The notes: generated by a model from the sequence alone, not told the origin. Counted from the stretch's first letter, positions 35,111-43,602 are shown. The stretch is 64,000 nucleotides of DNA from JANWXD01 sp037446115 (GCA_037446115.1 JBBIJF010000016.1:1-64000), one strand, 5' to 3'. Numbers and translations are program-made.

Positions 35111-35632
35111 ATGAGGAAACAGTTAGTGTTTTTTGCGACCGTTTTTCTGGGCACGCTGGTGTGGGCGCAGGGTCAGCGGCCGCGGCTCAGCCCGCCGGCG
35201 GAAACGTCGGTAACGATTGCCGGCAACACGCTCACCGTGAAGTACTCTGCTCCTTCCATGCGCGGCCGCAAGATTTTCGGAGGCCTAGTACCGTTCGGCA
35301 AGGTCTGGCGCGCCGGCGCTAATGAAGCAACGGCGTTTCACACCGACGCCGATCTGGATCTGGGCGGACTGGCCGTACCGAAAGGCGACTACACCCTCTA
35401 CGTGCTGCCTGAAGAGAATCAGTGGACTTTGATCGTCAACAAGCAGACCGGCCAGTGGGGCACCGTTTACAACGAGAACATGGATCTGGGTCGCGTCAAG
35501 ATGAACCTGGAGCGCTCCGCCACTCCGATTGAGACTTACAAGATCACTCTCTCCAGCACAGGTCCCCGGACCGGGAAACTGCAACTGGAGTGGGAGAACA
35601 CGATCGCGTGGGTGCCCTTCACCGTCAAGTGA
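35111..35632 (+). CDS. Secreted DUF2911-family protein
   Basis: 173 residues: a signal peptide (MRKQLVFFATVFLGTLVWAQ) followed by a beta-rich DUF2911 domain with GRKIFGGLVPFGKVWRAGAN, FHTDADLDLGG and YTLYVLPEENQWTLIVNKQT. The function of the family is unknown. The ATG at 35111 is fixed by a full anti-16S match, GGAGGTGA at 35098-35105, five bases upstream; a TATACT hexamer at 35073-35078 supplies a probable promoter. The preceding in-frame GTG at 35102 lies inside that ribosome binding site and is rejected. Monocistronic, convergent with the E1 beta gene across a hairpin. Confidence 0.87.
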   Translation: MRKQLVFFATVFLGTLVWAQGQRPRLSPPAETSVTIAGNTLTVKYSAPSMRGRKIFGGLVPFGKVWRAGANEATAFHTDADLDLGGLAVPKGDYTLYVLPEENQWTLIVNKQTGQWGTVYNENMDLGRVKMNLERSATPIETYKITLSSTGPRTGKLQLEWENTIAWVPFTVK

Positions 35633-35633
35633 T

Positions 35634-35648
35634 CCGCGGGCGCCGCGG
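35634..35648. terminator. Hairpin between convergent genes
   Basis: CCGCGG (35634-35639), loop GCG, CCGCGG (35643-35648): a perfect 6-bp GC stem, three bases after the DUF2911 stop and just before the stop of the convergent E1 beta gene. There is no U tract, so bidirectional termination is only suggested. Confidence 0.4.
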
Positions 35649-35654
35649 GGATGC

Positions 35655-36626
35655 TTAATAGCGCGCCAGCCAGCGGGCTTTCTCGACCACTTTAGCGGCG
35701 TTCGGCAGGAAGGCCTCCTCCAGCGGTGGGCTGAACGGGACCGGCGTATCCGGAGCTGCGATGCGCACAATCGGCCCGTCCAGGTACTCGAAGGCCTTCT
35801 CGGCGATGCGGGCCGCGATCTCGCCGCCGATGCCCCCGCTCAGGATGTCCTCGTGGAGGAGGATCGCTTTGGAGGTTTTGCGCACGCTCGCCAGGATCGT
35901 TTCCTCATCCAGGGGAAACACGGTGCGCAGGTCCACGATCTCGACCGAGATCCCCTCGCGTTCGAGTTGCTCGGCTGCCTCGCGCGCCACATACACCATG
36001 GCTCCGTAAGTGATCACGGACAGATCACGCCCCTCGCGGTAGACGCGCGCTCTGCCGATCGGCACGGTGTAGTCCCCCTCGGGAATGTCTTCCTTGATCC
36101 GGCGGTAGAGCGCTTTGTGTTCAAAAAAGATCACCGGATCGTTGTCGCGGATCGCGGCCTTGATCAGGCCTTTGGCGTCGTAGGCAGTGGCCGGGCAGAC
36201 CACTTTCAGCCCCGGCACATGGGCGAACCACGCCTCGGGGTTCTGGGAGTGAAACGGCCCGCCGTGAATCCCTCCGCCCGAGGGGGCGCGGATCACGATG
36301 GGTACGGAGGCGCCCCAGCGATAGCGGCACTTGGCGGCGAAATTCACGATCTGATCGTAGGCGCAGGTGATAAAGTCGGCAAACTGCATCTCCGCGATCG
36401 GGCGCAGACCCATCAGCGAGGCGCCGATGGCGGCGCCCACAATCGCAGACTCGCAAATGGGGGTATCGATCACCCGGCGCTCGCCGAAATGTTCCAGCAT
36501 GCCTGCAGTGATCTTGAACGCGCCGCCGTAAACGCCGATATCTTCTCCGAGCAGGAACACGTTGGGATCCCGCTCCATCTCCTCCCAAATGCCCTGGCGG
36601 ATGGCTTCCAGATACGTCGCTTCCAT
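35655..36626 (-). CDS. pdhB: 2-oxoacid dehydrogenase E1 component, beta subunit
   Basis: 323 residues. Beta chain of the heterotetrameric thiamine-diphosphate E1 of pyruvate or branched-chain 2-oxoacid dehydrogenase. Characteristic segments are FLLGEDIGVYGGAFKITAG, RVIDTPICESAIVGAAIG with the cofactor Glu, the YDQIVNFAAKCRYRWG helix, and the C-terminal transketolase domain (VEIVDLRTVFPLDEETIL). It starts six bases after the stop of the alpha subunit. E2 and E3 are not in the window, so the substrate (pyruvate versus branched-chain 2-oxoacids) cannot be decided; the pdh symbol is provisional. Confidence 0.88.
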   Translation of the reverse strand: MEATYLEAIRQGIWEEMERDPNVFLLGEDIGVYGGAFKITAGMLEHFGERRVIDTPICESAIVGAAIGASLMGLRPIAEMQFADFITCAYDQIVNFAAKCRYRWGASVPIVIRAPSGGGIHGGPFHSQNPEAWFAHVPGLKVVCPATAYDAKGLIKAAIRDNDPVIFFEHKALYRRIKEDIPEGDYTVPIGRARVYREGRDLSVITYGAMVYVAREAAEQLEREGISVEIVDLRTVFPLDEETILASVRKTSKAILLHEDILSGGIGGEIAARIAEKAFEYLDGPIVRIAAPDTPVPFSPPLEEAFLPNAAKVVEKARWLARY

Positions 36627-36632
36627 GCGCCC

Positions 36633-37676
36633 TCACTTTCCGGAGGAGCCGGCAGGCGTCTCGTATACGTTGTCGAGCAGTTCGGATGGGTCGGGGTAGG
36701 GGCTCTTCTCAGCCCACTCCACGGCCTCGTCCACTTCGCTTCGAATCCGGGCGCGCAGCTGCTCCAGGGTCCGGGTGTCCGCCCACCCCCGCTCGAGCAG
36801 CGTCCGCTCGAGGCGTAGAATCGGATCTTTCTTGGCCCACTCCTCCCACAGGTGCTTGGGCACATAGTCGGCCGCATCGTGGGCCGAGTGTCCCGTCATG
36901 CGGAAGGTCTTGCACTCGATCATGTACGGGCCGAGCCCGGCGCGGGCGTGAGCCACGGCGCGCTGCGCGGCTTCGTAGATGGCAAACACGTCGTTGCCGT
37001 CCACGATCTCCGCAGGAATGCCGTAACCGGGCGCCCGGTCCGCCACATGGGCGCAAGCCATCTGCTTTTCCAGAGGAGTCGAGTACGCGTACTGGTTGTT
37101 GTTGCACACCAGCACCAGGGGAACCTTCTGCACGGCCGCCAGGTTGATGCCTTCGTGCCAGTCGCCGCGGCTGGTGGCTCCATCGCCGAAGAAGACATAT
37201 GCCACGTTCCGCGTGCCTTTGTATTTGAGAGCCAAGGCGGCGCCGGCAGCCACGGGGACGGAGGCCGCCATGGCGCTGATGATCGCCACGATGTTGCGGC
37301 TCAAGTCGCCCATGTGCATGTTGCCGTCCTTGCCCCGGGTCAGGCCTCCGACGCGCCCCATATACTGCGCAAAGATGTGCCGGGGATGAATGCCGCGGAT
37401 GAAGAACAGGGCCAGGTCCCGGTGGCTGGGGAAGAACACGTCTTCGGGTTCGGCGGTCAAGCCGACGCCGACCGGGATGGCCTCCTGGCCCCGGCCCACA
37501 TATACGCCGCCGACGATCTTGCCTTGACGGTAGAGCTTACGCTCGATGCGCTCCTCCACTTCCCGCATCAGCGACATGTAGTAGAAGAAGCGCAGCCCCA
37601 GTTCCGCGTTCGGATCCGAGCGCTCAGCCAGCTCCAGGACGGCGGAAGAGAGTTCGACCGGTCGTGGCGCAGCCAT
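36633..37676 (-). CDS. pdhA: 2-oxoacid dehydrogenase E1 component, alpha subunit
   Basis: 347 residues from ATG 37676, chosen because GGAGGT lies five bases upstream; two earlier in-frame ATGs have weaker context. Thiamine-diphosphate motif GDG-x-x-x-x-G-D through NN is present in FFGDGATSRGDWHEG and LVLVCNNNQYAYS, and the phosphorylation-loop region carries MTGHSAHDAADYVP. Decarboxylates the 2-oxoacid and transfers the acyl group to E2 lipoyl. Operonic with the beta subunit (six-base gap) and divergent from the PpiC-type gene. Substrate not resolved; the sequence also resembles acetoin and 2-oxoisovalerate E1. Confidence 0.88.
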   Translation of the reverse strand: MAAPRPVELSSAVLELAERSDPNAELGLRFFYYMSLMREVEERIERKLYRQGKIVGGVYVGRGQEAIPVGVGLTAEPEDVFFPSHRDLALFFIRGIHPRHIFAQYMGRVGGLTRGKDGNMHMGDLSRNIVAIISAMAASVPVAAGAALALKYKGTRNVAYVFFGDGATSRGDWHEGINLAAVQKVPLVLVCNNNQYAYSTPLEKQMACAHVADRAPGYGIPAEIVDGNDVFAIYEAAQRAVAHARAGLGPYMIECKTFRMTGHSAHDAADYVPKHLWEEWAKKDPILRLERTLLERGWADTRTLEQLRARIRSEVDEAVEWAEKSPYPDPSELLDNVYETPAGSSGK

Positions 37677-37800
37677 GGCGGACCTCCGCATCGGACGGCC
37701 TTGGTTCCAAAGGCAGTAGTATACGCCAATCCGAAGCTTCGGAGGTGAGCGCGCGGATGCTAGAATCAGAGAAACTCTCCGAGAAAGGATCCTCAACCTT

Positions 37801-38694
37801 ATGCGATGGCGGCTCGTGCCGGCAGTCATGACGGCGTTGATCGGCTTTGCCCAGCCCGGGCCTCAGGCTCCTGCCGGCAAGCCCCTCCAGCCGGACGCCG
37901 TGGTGGCGATTGTAGACGGCCGCAAGGTTACCGTTTCCGATCTGGAGGTGGTGTTTCGCGCCGTTTCCCCGGCAACGCGGCAGCAGGCCTTGCGCAGTTC
38001 GGCACAATTCCTGCAGCAGTACGGCTTGCTCCGCCGCCTGGCGGAAATGGCGGAAAAAAACCGGCTGCACGAGCGGAGCCCGCTCCGGGAACAGCTGGAA
38101 TACAACCGCATGCTCGCCATGGCGCAAGCGCAGCTGACCGAGGCGCAGAACCAGATCACGGTATCTTTGGAGGAAGCGCGCAAGTATTACGAGACGCACA
38201 AAGACGCCTACACCCAGGCTCGGGTCAAGGTGCTGTACCTGCCCTTCAGCCCTCAGCCGGCTCCGGAGGGCGAGGCCCAGGCCCAAACGCCTACGGAGAG
38301 CCAGGCCCGAGCTAAGGCGGAGGACCTGCTCAAGCAGATCCGCTCCGGTGCAGACTTTGTGGAACTGGTCAAGCAGCACTCCGGCGACGCGGTTTCGCGG
38401 GAAAAGGGCGGTGACTTTGGCGTGATCCGGCGCTCGGACAACCTGCCGGAAGAGGTCAAATCCGCCGTCTTCGCCCTAAAGCCCGGGCAGGTCAGCGACC
38501 CGGTGCGGCAACCCAATGGCTATTACCTGTTCCGTTTGGAAGAACTGCGCGAGCAGCCGTTCGAGGAGGTCCGCCAGCAGATCACGGATCAGCTACGCCA
38601 GCAGAAGTTTGCCGAATGGGTGCAAGCGACCCAAAAAAGCATCGAAATCAAGATCGAGAACGAGGGGTTCTTCCAGTCCGTTGCGCCGCAGTAG
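37801..38694 (+). CDS. Periplasmic PpiC/SurA-type peptidyl-prolyl isomerase
   Basis: 297 residues. Signal peptide (MRWRLVPAVMTALIGFAQ), a helical SurA-like N-terminal chaperone region (about 35-140) and a parvulin domain (about 155-270) with EEARKYYETHKDAYTQARVK, LVKQHSGDAVSREKGGDFG and ALKPGQVSDPVRQPNGYYLF. Assists folding of exported and outer-membrane proteins. A TAGAAT hexamer lies at 37761-37766, and GAAAGGA precedes the ATG. The 3' end is overlapped by the next frame (HExxH protein), and thiol-redox genes follow, forming an envelope-protein folding group. Confidence 0.87.
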   Translation: MRWRLVPAVMTALIGFAQPGPQAPAGKPLQPDAVVAIVDGRKVTVSDLEVVFRAVSPATRQQALRSSAQFLQQYGLLRRLAEMAEKNRLHERSPLREQLEYNRMLAMAQAQLTEAQNQITVSLEEARKYYETHKDAYTQARVKVLYLPFSPQPAPEGEAQAQTPTESQARAKAEDLLKQIRSGADFVELVKQHSGDAVSREKGGDFGVIRRSDNLPEEVKSAVFALKPGQVSDPVRQPNGYYLFRLEELREQPFEEVRQQITDQLRQQKFAEWVQATQKSIEIKIENEGFFQSVAPQ

Positions 38695-39293
38695 ATCCTG
38701 CGCGCGCCTGGGCTACTCTGCTCCGCTGCCCGGGTGACGCCATACCGCAAGCGGTTCTGGGGAGTGTTTTCCGCCGTCTGCCCCCGCCCGTAGGTGACTC
38801 GATTCGCCTCCGCTTCTGCCCCAGTCTCACTGCATTTCGGGGGCGACTTCTTTCCGGGCGGAAACAGGGAGTGGCGGTGCACGCCGGCGCGTTCCTTCGA
38901 AAGCGCCGGCTGGTCCTCGACTCCGGCCTTATCAGCCGGCCTTCGGAGCTGGCACGGATTTTGATTCACGAAATCTTCCACTTTGCGTGGGTTCGCCTTG
39001 GCAACACCCGGAGGCGTTCTTTTGAGGAGCTCGTCGCCCACGAGATCCGCCGGGGCGCCCGCGGCGAGCTGGGGTGGTCGGCCCAGCTGCGTAAAAACCG
39101 GCTCCGGCCGCCCGACGTGCGTGACCGCACCCGCCACTGGCGCGAATACATTTGTGAGAGTTTTTGCGACACCGGCGCGTGGCGCTTCGCCGGCGTGCGA
39201 GCTCACGCAGAATTCACCCTGGACGCGGTGAGCCGCGCCCGGCGGCGCAGATGGCTGCGCGAGGCGGGGTTGGAGGACTCCATCCCGGTATAA
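38616..39293 (+). CDS. Putative HExxH metallopeptidase-like protein, start uncertain
   Basis: Up to 225 residues. A zinc-protease motif HEIFH (His118, Glu119, His122) in ELARILIHEIFHFAWVRLG is followed by a possible third-ligand Glu181 in REYICESFCDTGAW, the arrangement of gluzincin-type peptidases. No signal peptide is evident and the rest matches no family I recognise; the protein is unusually Arg-rich. The only good in-frame ATG (38616) lies inside the PpiC gene, giving a 79-base overlap; a shorter start such as GTG near 38873 would still keep the motif. No distinct ribosome binding site was found. Confidence 0.55.
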   Translation: MGASDPKKHRNQDRERGVLPVRCAAVDPARAWATLLRCPGDAIPQAVLGSVFRRLPPPVGDSIRLRFCPSLTAFRGRLLSGRKQGVAVHAGAFLRKRRLVLDSGLISRPSELARILIHEIFHFAWVRLGNTRRRSFEELVAHEIRRGARGELGWSAQLRKNRLRPPDVRDRTRHWREYICESFCDTGAWRFAGVRAHAEFTLDAVSRARRRRWLREAGLEDSIPV

Positions 39294-39294
39294 T
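39289..39294 (+). promoter_or_regulatory. Consensus -10 element before the TlpA-like lipoprotein
   Basis: Perfect TATAAT. It overlaps an in-frame ATG at 39293, which therefore cannot be the start. A ribosome binding site AAAGGAG at 39301-39307 lies six bases before TTG 39314. Confidence 0.55.
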
Positions 39295-39313
39295 GTTCGA
39301 AAAGGAGAGCTGC

Positions 39314-39916
39314 TTGGCATCCCTGGTGAGTTACGCGGTTGGAGCCCTTGCCGTGGCCTCGCTGCTTCTGGCGGGTTGCGCGTCCGCAGAAAACAAGGCC
39401 ACGGCTTCGTCGAGTTCCCTCAAGCCGCCGGCGGAGCGAAAGCCCGCACCGAATTTTGCACTGCGCGACGGCGACGGCAAGATGGTGCGCCTGTCGGACT
39501 ACCGCGGCAAGGTCGTGCTGTTGAACTTCTGGGCCACCTGGTGCGGGCCGTGCAAGTTCGAGATTCCCTGGTTCAACGAATTCCAGCAGCAACACCGCGA
39601 CCGCGGCCTGGTGGTGCTGGGCATCTCCATGGACGAGGAAGGCTGGGACGTCATCAAGCCCTTTGTCGCAGCGTTGAAGGTGAACTACCGGATCCTGCTC
39701 GGGGACGAAACAGTGGCCGATCTTTACGGAGGCGTCAGTTCGCTGCCGACAAGTTTCCTGATTGACCGCCAGGGGAAAATCGCTTCCGTCCACGTGGGAT
39801 TGGTGAGCAAGAGTGTTTACGAACGCGAGATCGAAGAACTTCTGGCGCAGGACAACCAATCGGGCCGCCGGCCTGCTGCTCCTGCTGTGGCCGCTGCTCG
39901 GTTCCGCGCAGAATGA
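39314..39916 (+). CDS. TlpA/ResA-like thiol-disulfide oxidoreductase lipoprotein
   Basis: 200 residues from TTG 39314. The start is set by AAAGGAG six bases upstream and by the signal it creates: MASLVSYAVGALAVASLLLAG followed by lipobox Cys22, with a Ser-rich linker after it. Thioredoxin-fold domain from about residue 45, with active-site WCGPC (Cys77, Cys80) in FWATWCGPCKFEIPWF and the cis-Pro in SSLPTSFLID. Anchored in the envelope, it likely reduces disulfides, for instance in cytochrome c maturation. The next gene, DsbD-N-like, overlaps its 3' end by 104 bases and may supply electrons or be a partner. Confidence 0.88.
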   Translation: MASLVSYAVGALAVASLLLAGCASAENKATASSSSLKPPAERKPAPNFALRDGDGKMVRLSDYRGKVVLLNFWATWCGPCKFEIPWFNEFQQQHRDRGLVVLGISMDEEGWDVIKPFVAALKVNYRILLGDETVADLYGGVSSLPTSFLIDRQGKIASVHVGLVSKSVYEREIEELLAQDNQSGRRPAAPAVAAARFRAE

Positions 39917-40319
39917 TGCCGTACTCAAAGTCCGTTCTCCGGCGGCGGTCCGCGCCGGGCGGGGCGAGCTCGCCGCTGCCACGATCACGGTGGAAGTTCG
40001 TCAAGGTTATCACGTCAACAGCCACACCCCCGCAGAGCCGTACCTGATTCCGCTGCGCCTGTCCTGGAAGTCGGGGCCTCTCGAACCCCTCGAGACCCTG
40101 TACCCGAAACCGAAATGGGAAAAATTCGCCTTCTCGCCGAAGCCGTTGTCCGTGTTCCAGGGCAGCTTTGCCATCACGGTGCGTTTTCGCGTGCCCGCTT
40201 CGGCGCCTCTCGGCCCGGGCCAGATGACCGGAAGACTGCGCTATCAGGCCTGCAACGACACGGCGTGCCTGCCTCCCAATACCGCCGAGATCCGAGTCCC
40301 CTTCACGGTGCACCCGTGA
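39813..40319 (+). CDS. Exported DsbD N-terminal-domain-like protein
   Basis: 168 residues from GTG 39813. After a charged lead (RSKNFWRRTTNRAAG) comes a signal segment LLLLLWPLLGSAQ, then an immunoglobulin-like domain as in the alpha domain of DsbD: VEVRQGYHVNSHTP, YPKPKWEKFAFSP, and a cysteine pair in RYQACNDTACLPPNTAEI corresponding to the redox-active pair of DsbD-alpha. The membrane and thioredoxin domains of DsbD are absent, so this is a stand-alone module. It overlaps the TlpA-like gene by 104 bases; no better in-frame start exists further downstream. Probably relays reducing power to periplasmic disulfides. Confidence 0.78.
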   Translation: MFTNARSKNFWRRTTNRAAGLLLLLWPLLGSAQNDAVLKVRSPAAVRAGRGELAAATITVEVRQGYHVNSHTPAEPYLIPLRLSWKSGPLEPLETLYPKPKWEKFAFSPKPLSVFQGSFAITVRFRVPASAPLGPGQMTGRLRYQACNDTACLPPNTAEIRVPFTVHP

Positions 40320-40386
40320 GCCGGGGAGCGACCGGAACGGGGCGAATCGTGCTACCCGAGAAGGCCCCCGGGCCGCCGCAACGACG

Positions 40387-41256
40387 GTGCGCCGCCTGAT
40401 CATCCGTCCGGGAGCGATCGGAGATGTGATTCTGTCTCTGCCGGCGCTGGAGTGCCTGCGAGCCGCTTACACGGAGGTCTGGGCTGCCTCTGAAGTGCTT
40501 CCGCTCATCCGCTGCGCGGACCGCGTCTCCTCGATCGCCGCCACGGGACTGGATCTGGTGGGCATACCGGGGGTCGAACCGCCGCAGCGGGTCTGGGAGC
40601 GCCTCTGCCGTTTCGACTCGATCGTTTCCTGGTACGGCACGGGGCGGCCGGAGTTTCGCGAGGCGGTGGCCAAGCTCCCCTTTGTATTCTTCCCGGCCTT
40701 GCCCCCCGGCGGTACAACACACGCCGCGGACTTCTTTCTCGCGCAGGCCCGGACGCTCTCGGAATGCCAGGTGGAGGCCATACCGCGTCTTGACTGTCCG
40801 CGGACCCTGCGGGACTTCGCGGTGATCCATCCGTTTTCCGGGAGCCCGAAGAAGAACTGGCCCCTGGCACGGTTTCGCGAGCTGGCGCGTCGGCTCCAGG
40901 ACCGCATGCCGGTTCGCTGGTGCGCCGGACCCAACGAAAACTGGACGGTCTCCGAAGGCGCCTGGCGCGCAGAGACGGTTCACCTGGAGAATCTCTATGA
41001 CCTCGCCTGCTGGCTGGCAACGGCCCGGATCTACATCGGCAATGACTCGGGCATCACGCATCTGGCGGCGGCCGCCGGCGCCCCGGTGGTGGCCATCTTC
41101 GGCCCTACCGACCCGCGGGTCTGGGCCCCGCGCGGTCCGCACATTCGCGTGGTCAGCCCCCCGGCGCCCGGCCTGCCGGTAGAATCCGTCACGTTACCCC
41201 AGGTTCTCGGCGCCGTCGAGGAGCTGCTGGAGCTCTCAGAGGGCGGGGCGGCTTGA
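40387..41256 (+). CDS. Glycosyltransferase family 9 (heptosyltransferase-like)
   Basis: 289 residues from GTG 40387. GT-B fold: N-terminal LIIRPGAIGDVILSLPALEC, then the C-terminal sugar-nucleotide domain with HPFSGSPKKNWPLARFREL, and the signature YIGNDSGITHLAAAAGAPVVAIFGPTDP near residue 220. Transfers a sugar, classically heptose from ADP-heptose, onto lipopolysaccharide core at the cytoplasmic face; the donor here is not certain and no other LPS genes are adjacent. Starts 67 bases after the DsbD-N-like gene, upstream of a hydroxyacid dehydrogenase. Confidence 0.83.
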   Translation: MRRLIIRPGAIGDVILSLPALECLRAAYTEVWAASEVLPLIRCADRVSSIAATGLDLVGIPGVEPPQRVWERLCRFDSIVSWYGTGRPEFREAVAKLPFVFFPALPPGGTTHAADFFLAQARTLSECQVEAIPRLDCPRTLRDFAVIHPFSGSPKKNWPLARFRELARRLQDRMPVRWCAGPNENWTVSEGAWRAETVHLENLYDLACWLATARIYIGNDSGITHLAAAAGAPVVAIFGPTDPRVWAPRGPHIRVVSPPAPGLPVESVTLPQVLGAVEELLELSEGGAA

Positions 41257-41308
41257 CGGGGCTCAGCCCGGCGGCCGGCAGGGAGCGCGTGGTAGATTCG
41301 TGGTCTCT

Positions 41309-42274
41309 ATGCCGGCCGTGACGCTACTCGTCCTGGCGGATCCGCAGGATCCCTCGCTGCGCAGGCTCGGCTGCCTACCTCAGGACGTAGAGGTCGTCTG
41401 CGGCGCCGTGCCGGAGGCGTTCCGCACCCGGGCCGCTGAGGCCGAGGTGCTCCTGAACTGGTCGGCGACGCGGGAGCTGCTCGAGGCCGTCTGGCCGATG
41501 GCGCCTCGGCTGAAATGGATTCACTCGCGCGCCGCCGGGCTGGACGACGTGCTGTTCCCGGAACTGATCGAAAGCCCGGTCATCGTCACCAACAGCCGGG
41601 GAGTGTTCAGCCGGTCCCTGGCGGAGTTCGTCACGGCGGCGGTTTTGTTTTTCGCCAAGGACCTGCGCCGCATGTTAACCAGCCAGCAGGCCGGGCGGTG
41701 GGATCCCTTTGACGTCGAGGAAGTCCACGGCAAAGTGATGGGCATTGTCGGCTACGGTGATATCGGGAGAGCATGCGCCGCCCAGGCGCGGGCGCTCGGG
41801 ATGCTGGTCCAGGCAGTCCGGCGGCAGCCCGATGCGGGGGCCGATCCGTTTGCACAGCGGGTCGTTCCGCCCGAGCGGCGCTCCGAGGTGCTTTCCGCAT
41901 CGGACTACGTCGTGGTCGCTGCGCCCCTGACGGAAGAAACGCGGGGCCTGATCGGCGCAGCGGAGCTGAGGAGGATGAAATCGTCCGCGGTGCTGATCAA
42001 CGTAGGCCGCGGTCCCGTGGTGGACCAAAGGGCTCTGATCCGAGCCCTCGAAGAGGGCTGGATTCGAGGTGCAGCCCTGGACGTTTTCGAGCGGGAGCCC
42101 CTTCCTGCCGGCCACCCCTTTTACGGCCTGCCCAACGTTCTACTGTCTCCCCATTGTGCCGACCACACGCCCGGGTGGCTGGATCGGGCCATGGACCTTT
42201 TTCTCGATAACTTCGCCCGTTTCCTGCGGGGTGAGCCGCTGCTGAATGTGGTAGACAAGAAGCGAGGCTACTAA
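41309..42274 (+). CDS. D-2-hydroxyacid dehydrogenase family protein
   Basis: 321 residues from ATG 41309 (an in-frame GTG at 41300 is possible). NAD-binding Rossmann segment VMGIVGYGDIGRACAAQARA, catalytic Arg in LINVGRGPVVDQRALI, Glu in ALDVFEREPLP and His in LLSPHCADHT. Reduces or oxidises 2-hydroxy acids such as glycerate, lactate or glyoxylate; the substrate is not defined. A TAGATT hexamer at 41293-41298 is ten bases upstream of the ATG. Followed by an alpha-L-fucosidase gene 15 bases later, so the pair may be cotranscribed for sugar-acid metabolism. Confidence 0.87.
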   Translation: MPAVTLLVLADPQDPSLRRLGCLPQDVEVVCGAVPEAFRTRAAEAEVLLNWSATRELLEAVWPMAPRLKWIHSRAAGLDDVLFPELIESPVIVTNSRGVFSRSLAEFVTAAVLFFAKDLRRMLTSQQAGRWDPFDVEEVHGKVMGIVGYGDIGRACAAQARALGMLVQAVRRQPDAGADPFAQRVVPPERRSEVLSASDYVVVAAPLTEETRGLIGAAELRRMKSSAVLINVGRGPVVDQRALIRALEEGWIRGAALDVFEREPLPAGHPFYGLPNVLLSPHCADHTPGWLDRAMDLFLDNFARFLRGEPLLNVVDKKRGY

Positions 42275-42289
42275 AGGGGGCTGAGGCCG

Positions 42290-43573
42290 ATGAAAACTCT
42301 ACTGAATTTGCTGCTGGCCGTTGCGGCCACCGCGCAAACCTACCGGCCGGCGCCGGAGAACCTGGAAGCCCGCCGCTGGTTCCAGGACGCTAAGTTCGGC
42401 ATGTTCATCCACTGGGGTGTCTACAGCGTCCTGGGCGACGGCGAGTGGGTCATGAACAACCGCAAGCTCTCCATCGCGGAATACGAGAAGCTGGCCCCGC
42501 GCTTCAATCCAACGGAGTTCGATCCCGCCGAGTGGGTGGCTTTGGCCCGTGAGGCGGGCATGCGTTACATCACCATCACGAGCAAGCACCACGACGGCTT
42601 CGCCATGTGGGGCACGCGCCAGAGCAAGTGGAATATCGTAGACGCCACGCCCTACAAGAAAGATGTCCTGAAGATGCTGGCCGAGGAATGCCACCGGAAG
42701 GGGATGAAACTGTTCTTCTATTACTCGCATCTTGACTGGCACCATCCCGATTACTACCCTCGTGGCCGCACCGGTCACGCTAGCGGGCGGCCGGAGACGG
42801 GCGACTGGCATCGCTACCTGGACTACGTGGACGCGCAGCTTCGCGAGCTGCTGACGGGCTACGGTCCTATTGCCGGAATCTGGTTCGATGGCTGGTGGGA
42901 CAAACCGGATGCAGACTGGCGCCTGGAGAAGACCTACGGGTTGATCCACAGCCTCCAGCCCGCAGCACTGATCGGCAACAATCACCACCGGCGGCCGTTC
43001 GAGGGCGAGGATTTCCAGATGTTCGAGAAAGATCTGCCGGGCCACAACACGGCCGGCTTTAACGCCGAGGCAGAAATCGGTGCGCTGCCCCTTGAGACCT
43101 GCGACACGATCAACCGTTCCTGGGGCTACAATTCGAGCGACCGCCGCTTCAAGAGCACCCGAGAACTCATCCAGTACCTGGTCCGCGCGGCCGGCTACAA
43201 CGCTAACTTCCTTCTGAACGTAGGGCCGATGCCCAACGGCAAAATCCAGCCGGAGTTCGTCGAGCGCCTCAAAGAGATGGGCACGTGGCTGCGCCGCTAT
43301 GGGGAGTCCATTTACGGGACACGAGGCGGACCGGTGCCCCCAAGACCCTGGGGCGTGACGACGCAGAAACCCGGCTTTGTGTACGTGCATGTACTCGACT
43401 GGCCGGACGAAGCGCTCGCCATTCCCAGGATCTCGGGCATCAAGAGCGCAAGACTCATGGCTTCAGGAGCCCCGGTTCGAATCACCGACGTTGCGGGCGG
43501 GATGGTCTTGCACCTGCCGGTTGACGGGCGCGACCCGGCCGACACCGTCGTGGTGCTGGAAGTCGCCCGCTGA
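42290..43573 (+). CDS. Secreted alpha-L-fucosidase, GH29
   Basis: 427 residues: a short signal (MKTLLNLLLAVAATAQT), the GH29 barrel (KFGMFIHWGVYSVLGDGEWV, SKHHDGFAMW, YYSHLDWHHPDYY) and a small C-terminal beta domain. The nucleophile is Asp200 in GIWFDGWWD, and FLLNVGPMPNGKI is the family landmark. The acid/base residue varies in GH29 and is not assigned. Releases alpha-linked L-fucose from glycans outside the cytoplasm. AGGGGG precedes the ATG. Together with the MFS carrier and oxidoreductases it suggests growth on fucosylated polymers; that link is inference. Confidence 0.9.
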   Translation: MKTLLNLLLAVAATAQTYRPAPENLEARRWFQDAKFGMFIHWGVYSVLGDGEWVMNNRKLSIAEYEKLAPRFNPTEFDPAEWVALAREAGMRYITITSKHHDGFAMWGTRQSKWNIVDATPYKKDVLKMLAEECHRKGMKLFFYYSHLDWHHPDYYPRGRTGHASGRPETGDWHRYLDYVDAQLRELLTGYGPIAGIWFDGWWDKPDADWRLEKTYGLIHSLQPAALIGNNHHRRPFEGEDFQMFEKDLPGHNTAGFNAEAEIGALPLETCDTINRSWGYNSSDRRFKSTRELIQYLVRAAGYNANFLLNVGPMPNGKIQPEFVERLKEMGTWLRRYGESIYGTRGGPVPPRPWGVTTQKPGFVYVHVLDWPDEALAIPRISGIKSARLMASGAPVRITDVAGGMVLHLPVDGRDPADTVVVLEVAR

Positions 43574-43575
43574 GA

Positions 43576-43596
43576 TCCCTCGGAAGATCAGAGGGA
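43576..43596. terminator. Hairpin between convergent GH29 and ribA
   Basis: TCCCTC (43576-43581), nine-base loop, GAGGGA (43591-43596): a perfect 6-bp stem in the 29-base gap between the two stop codons. No U tract, so termination is only suggested. Confidence 0.4.
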
Positions 43597-43602
43597 ACTC
43601 GT

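Noticed and set aside
39164..39313. Longer TlpA-like start, including ATG 39293
   Set aside because: The ATG overlaps a perfect TATAAT, and the longer form would bury the lipoprotein signal; TTG 39314 has AAAGGAG and the correct signal.
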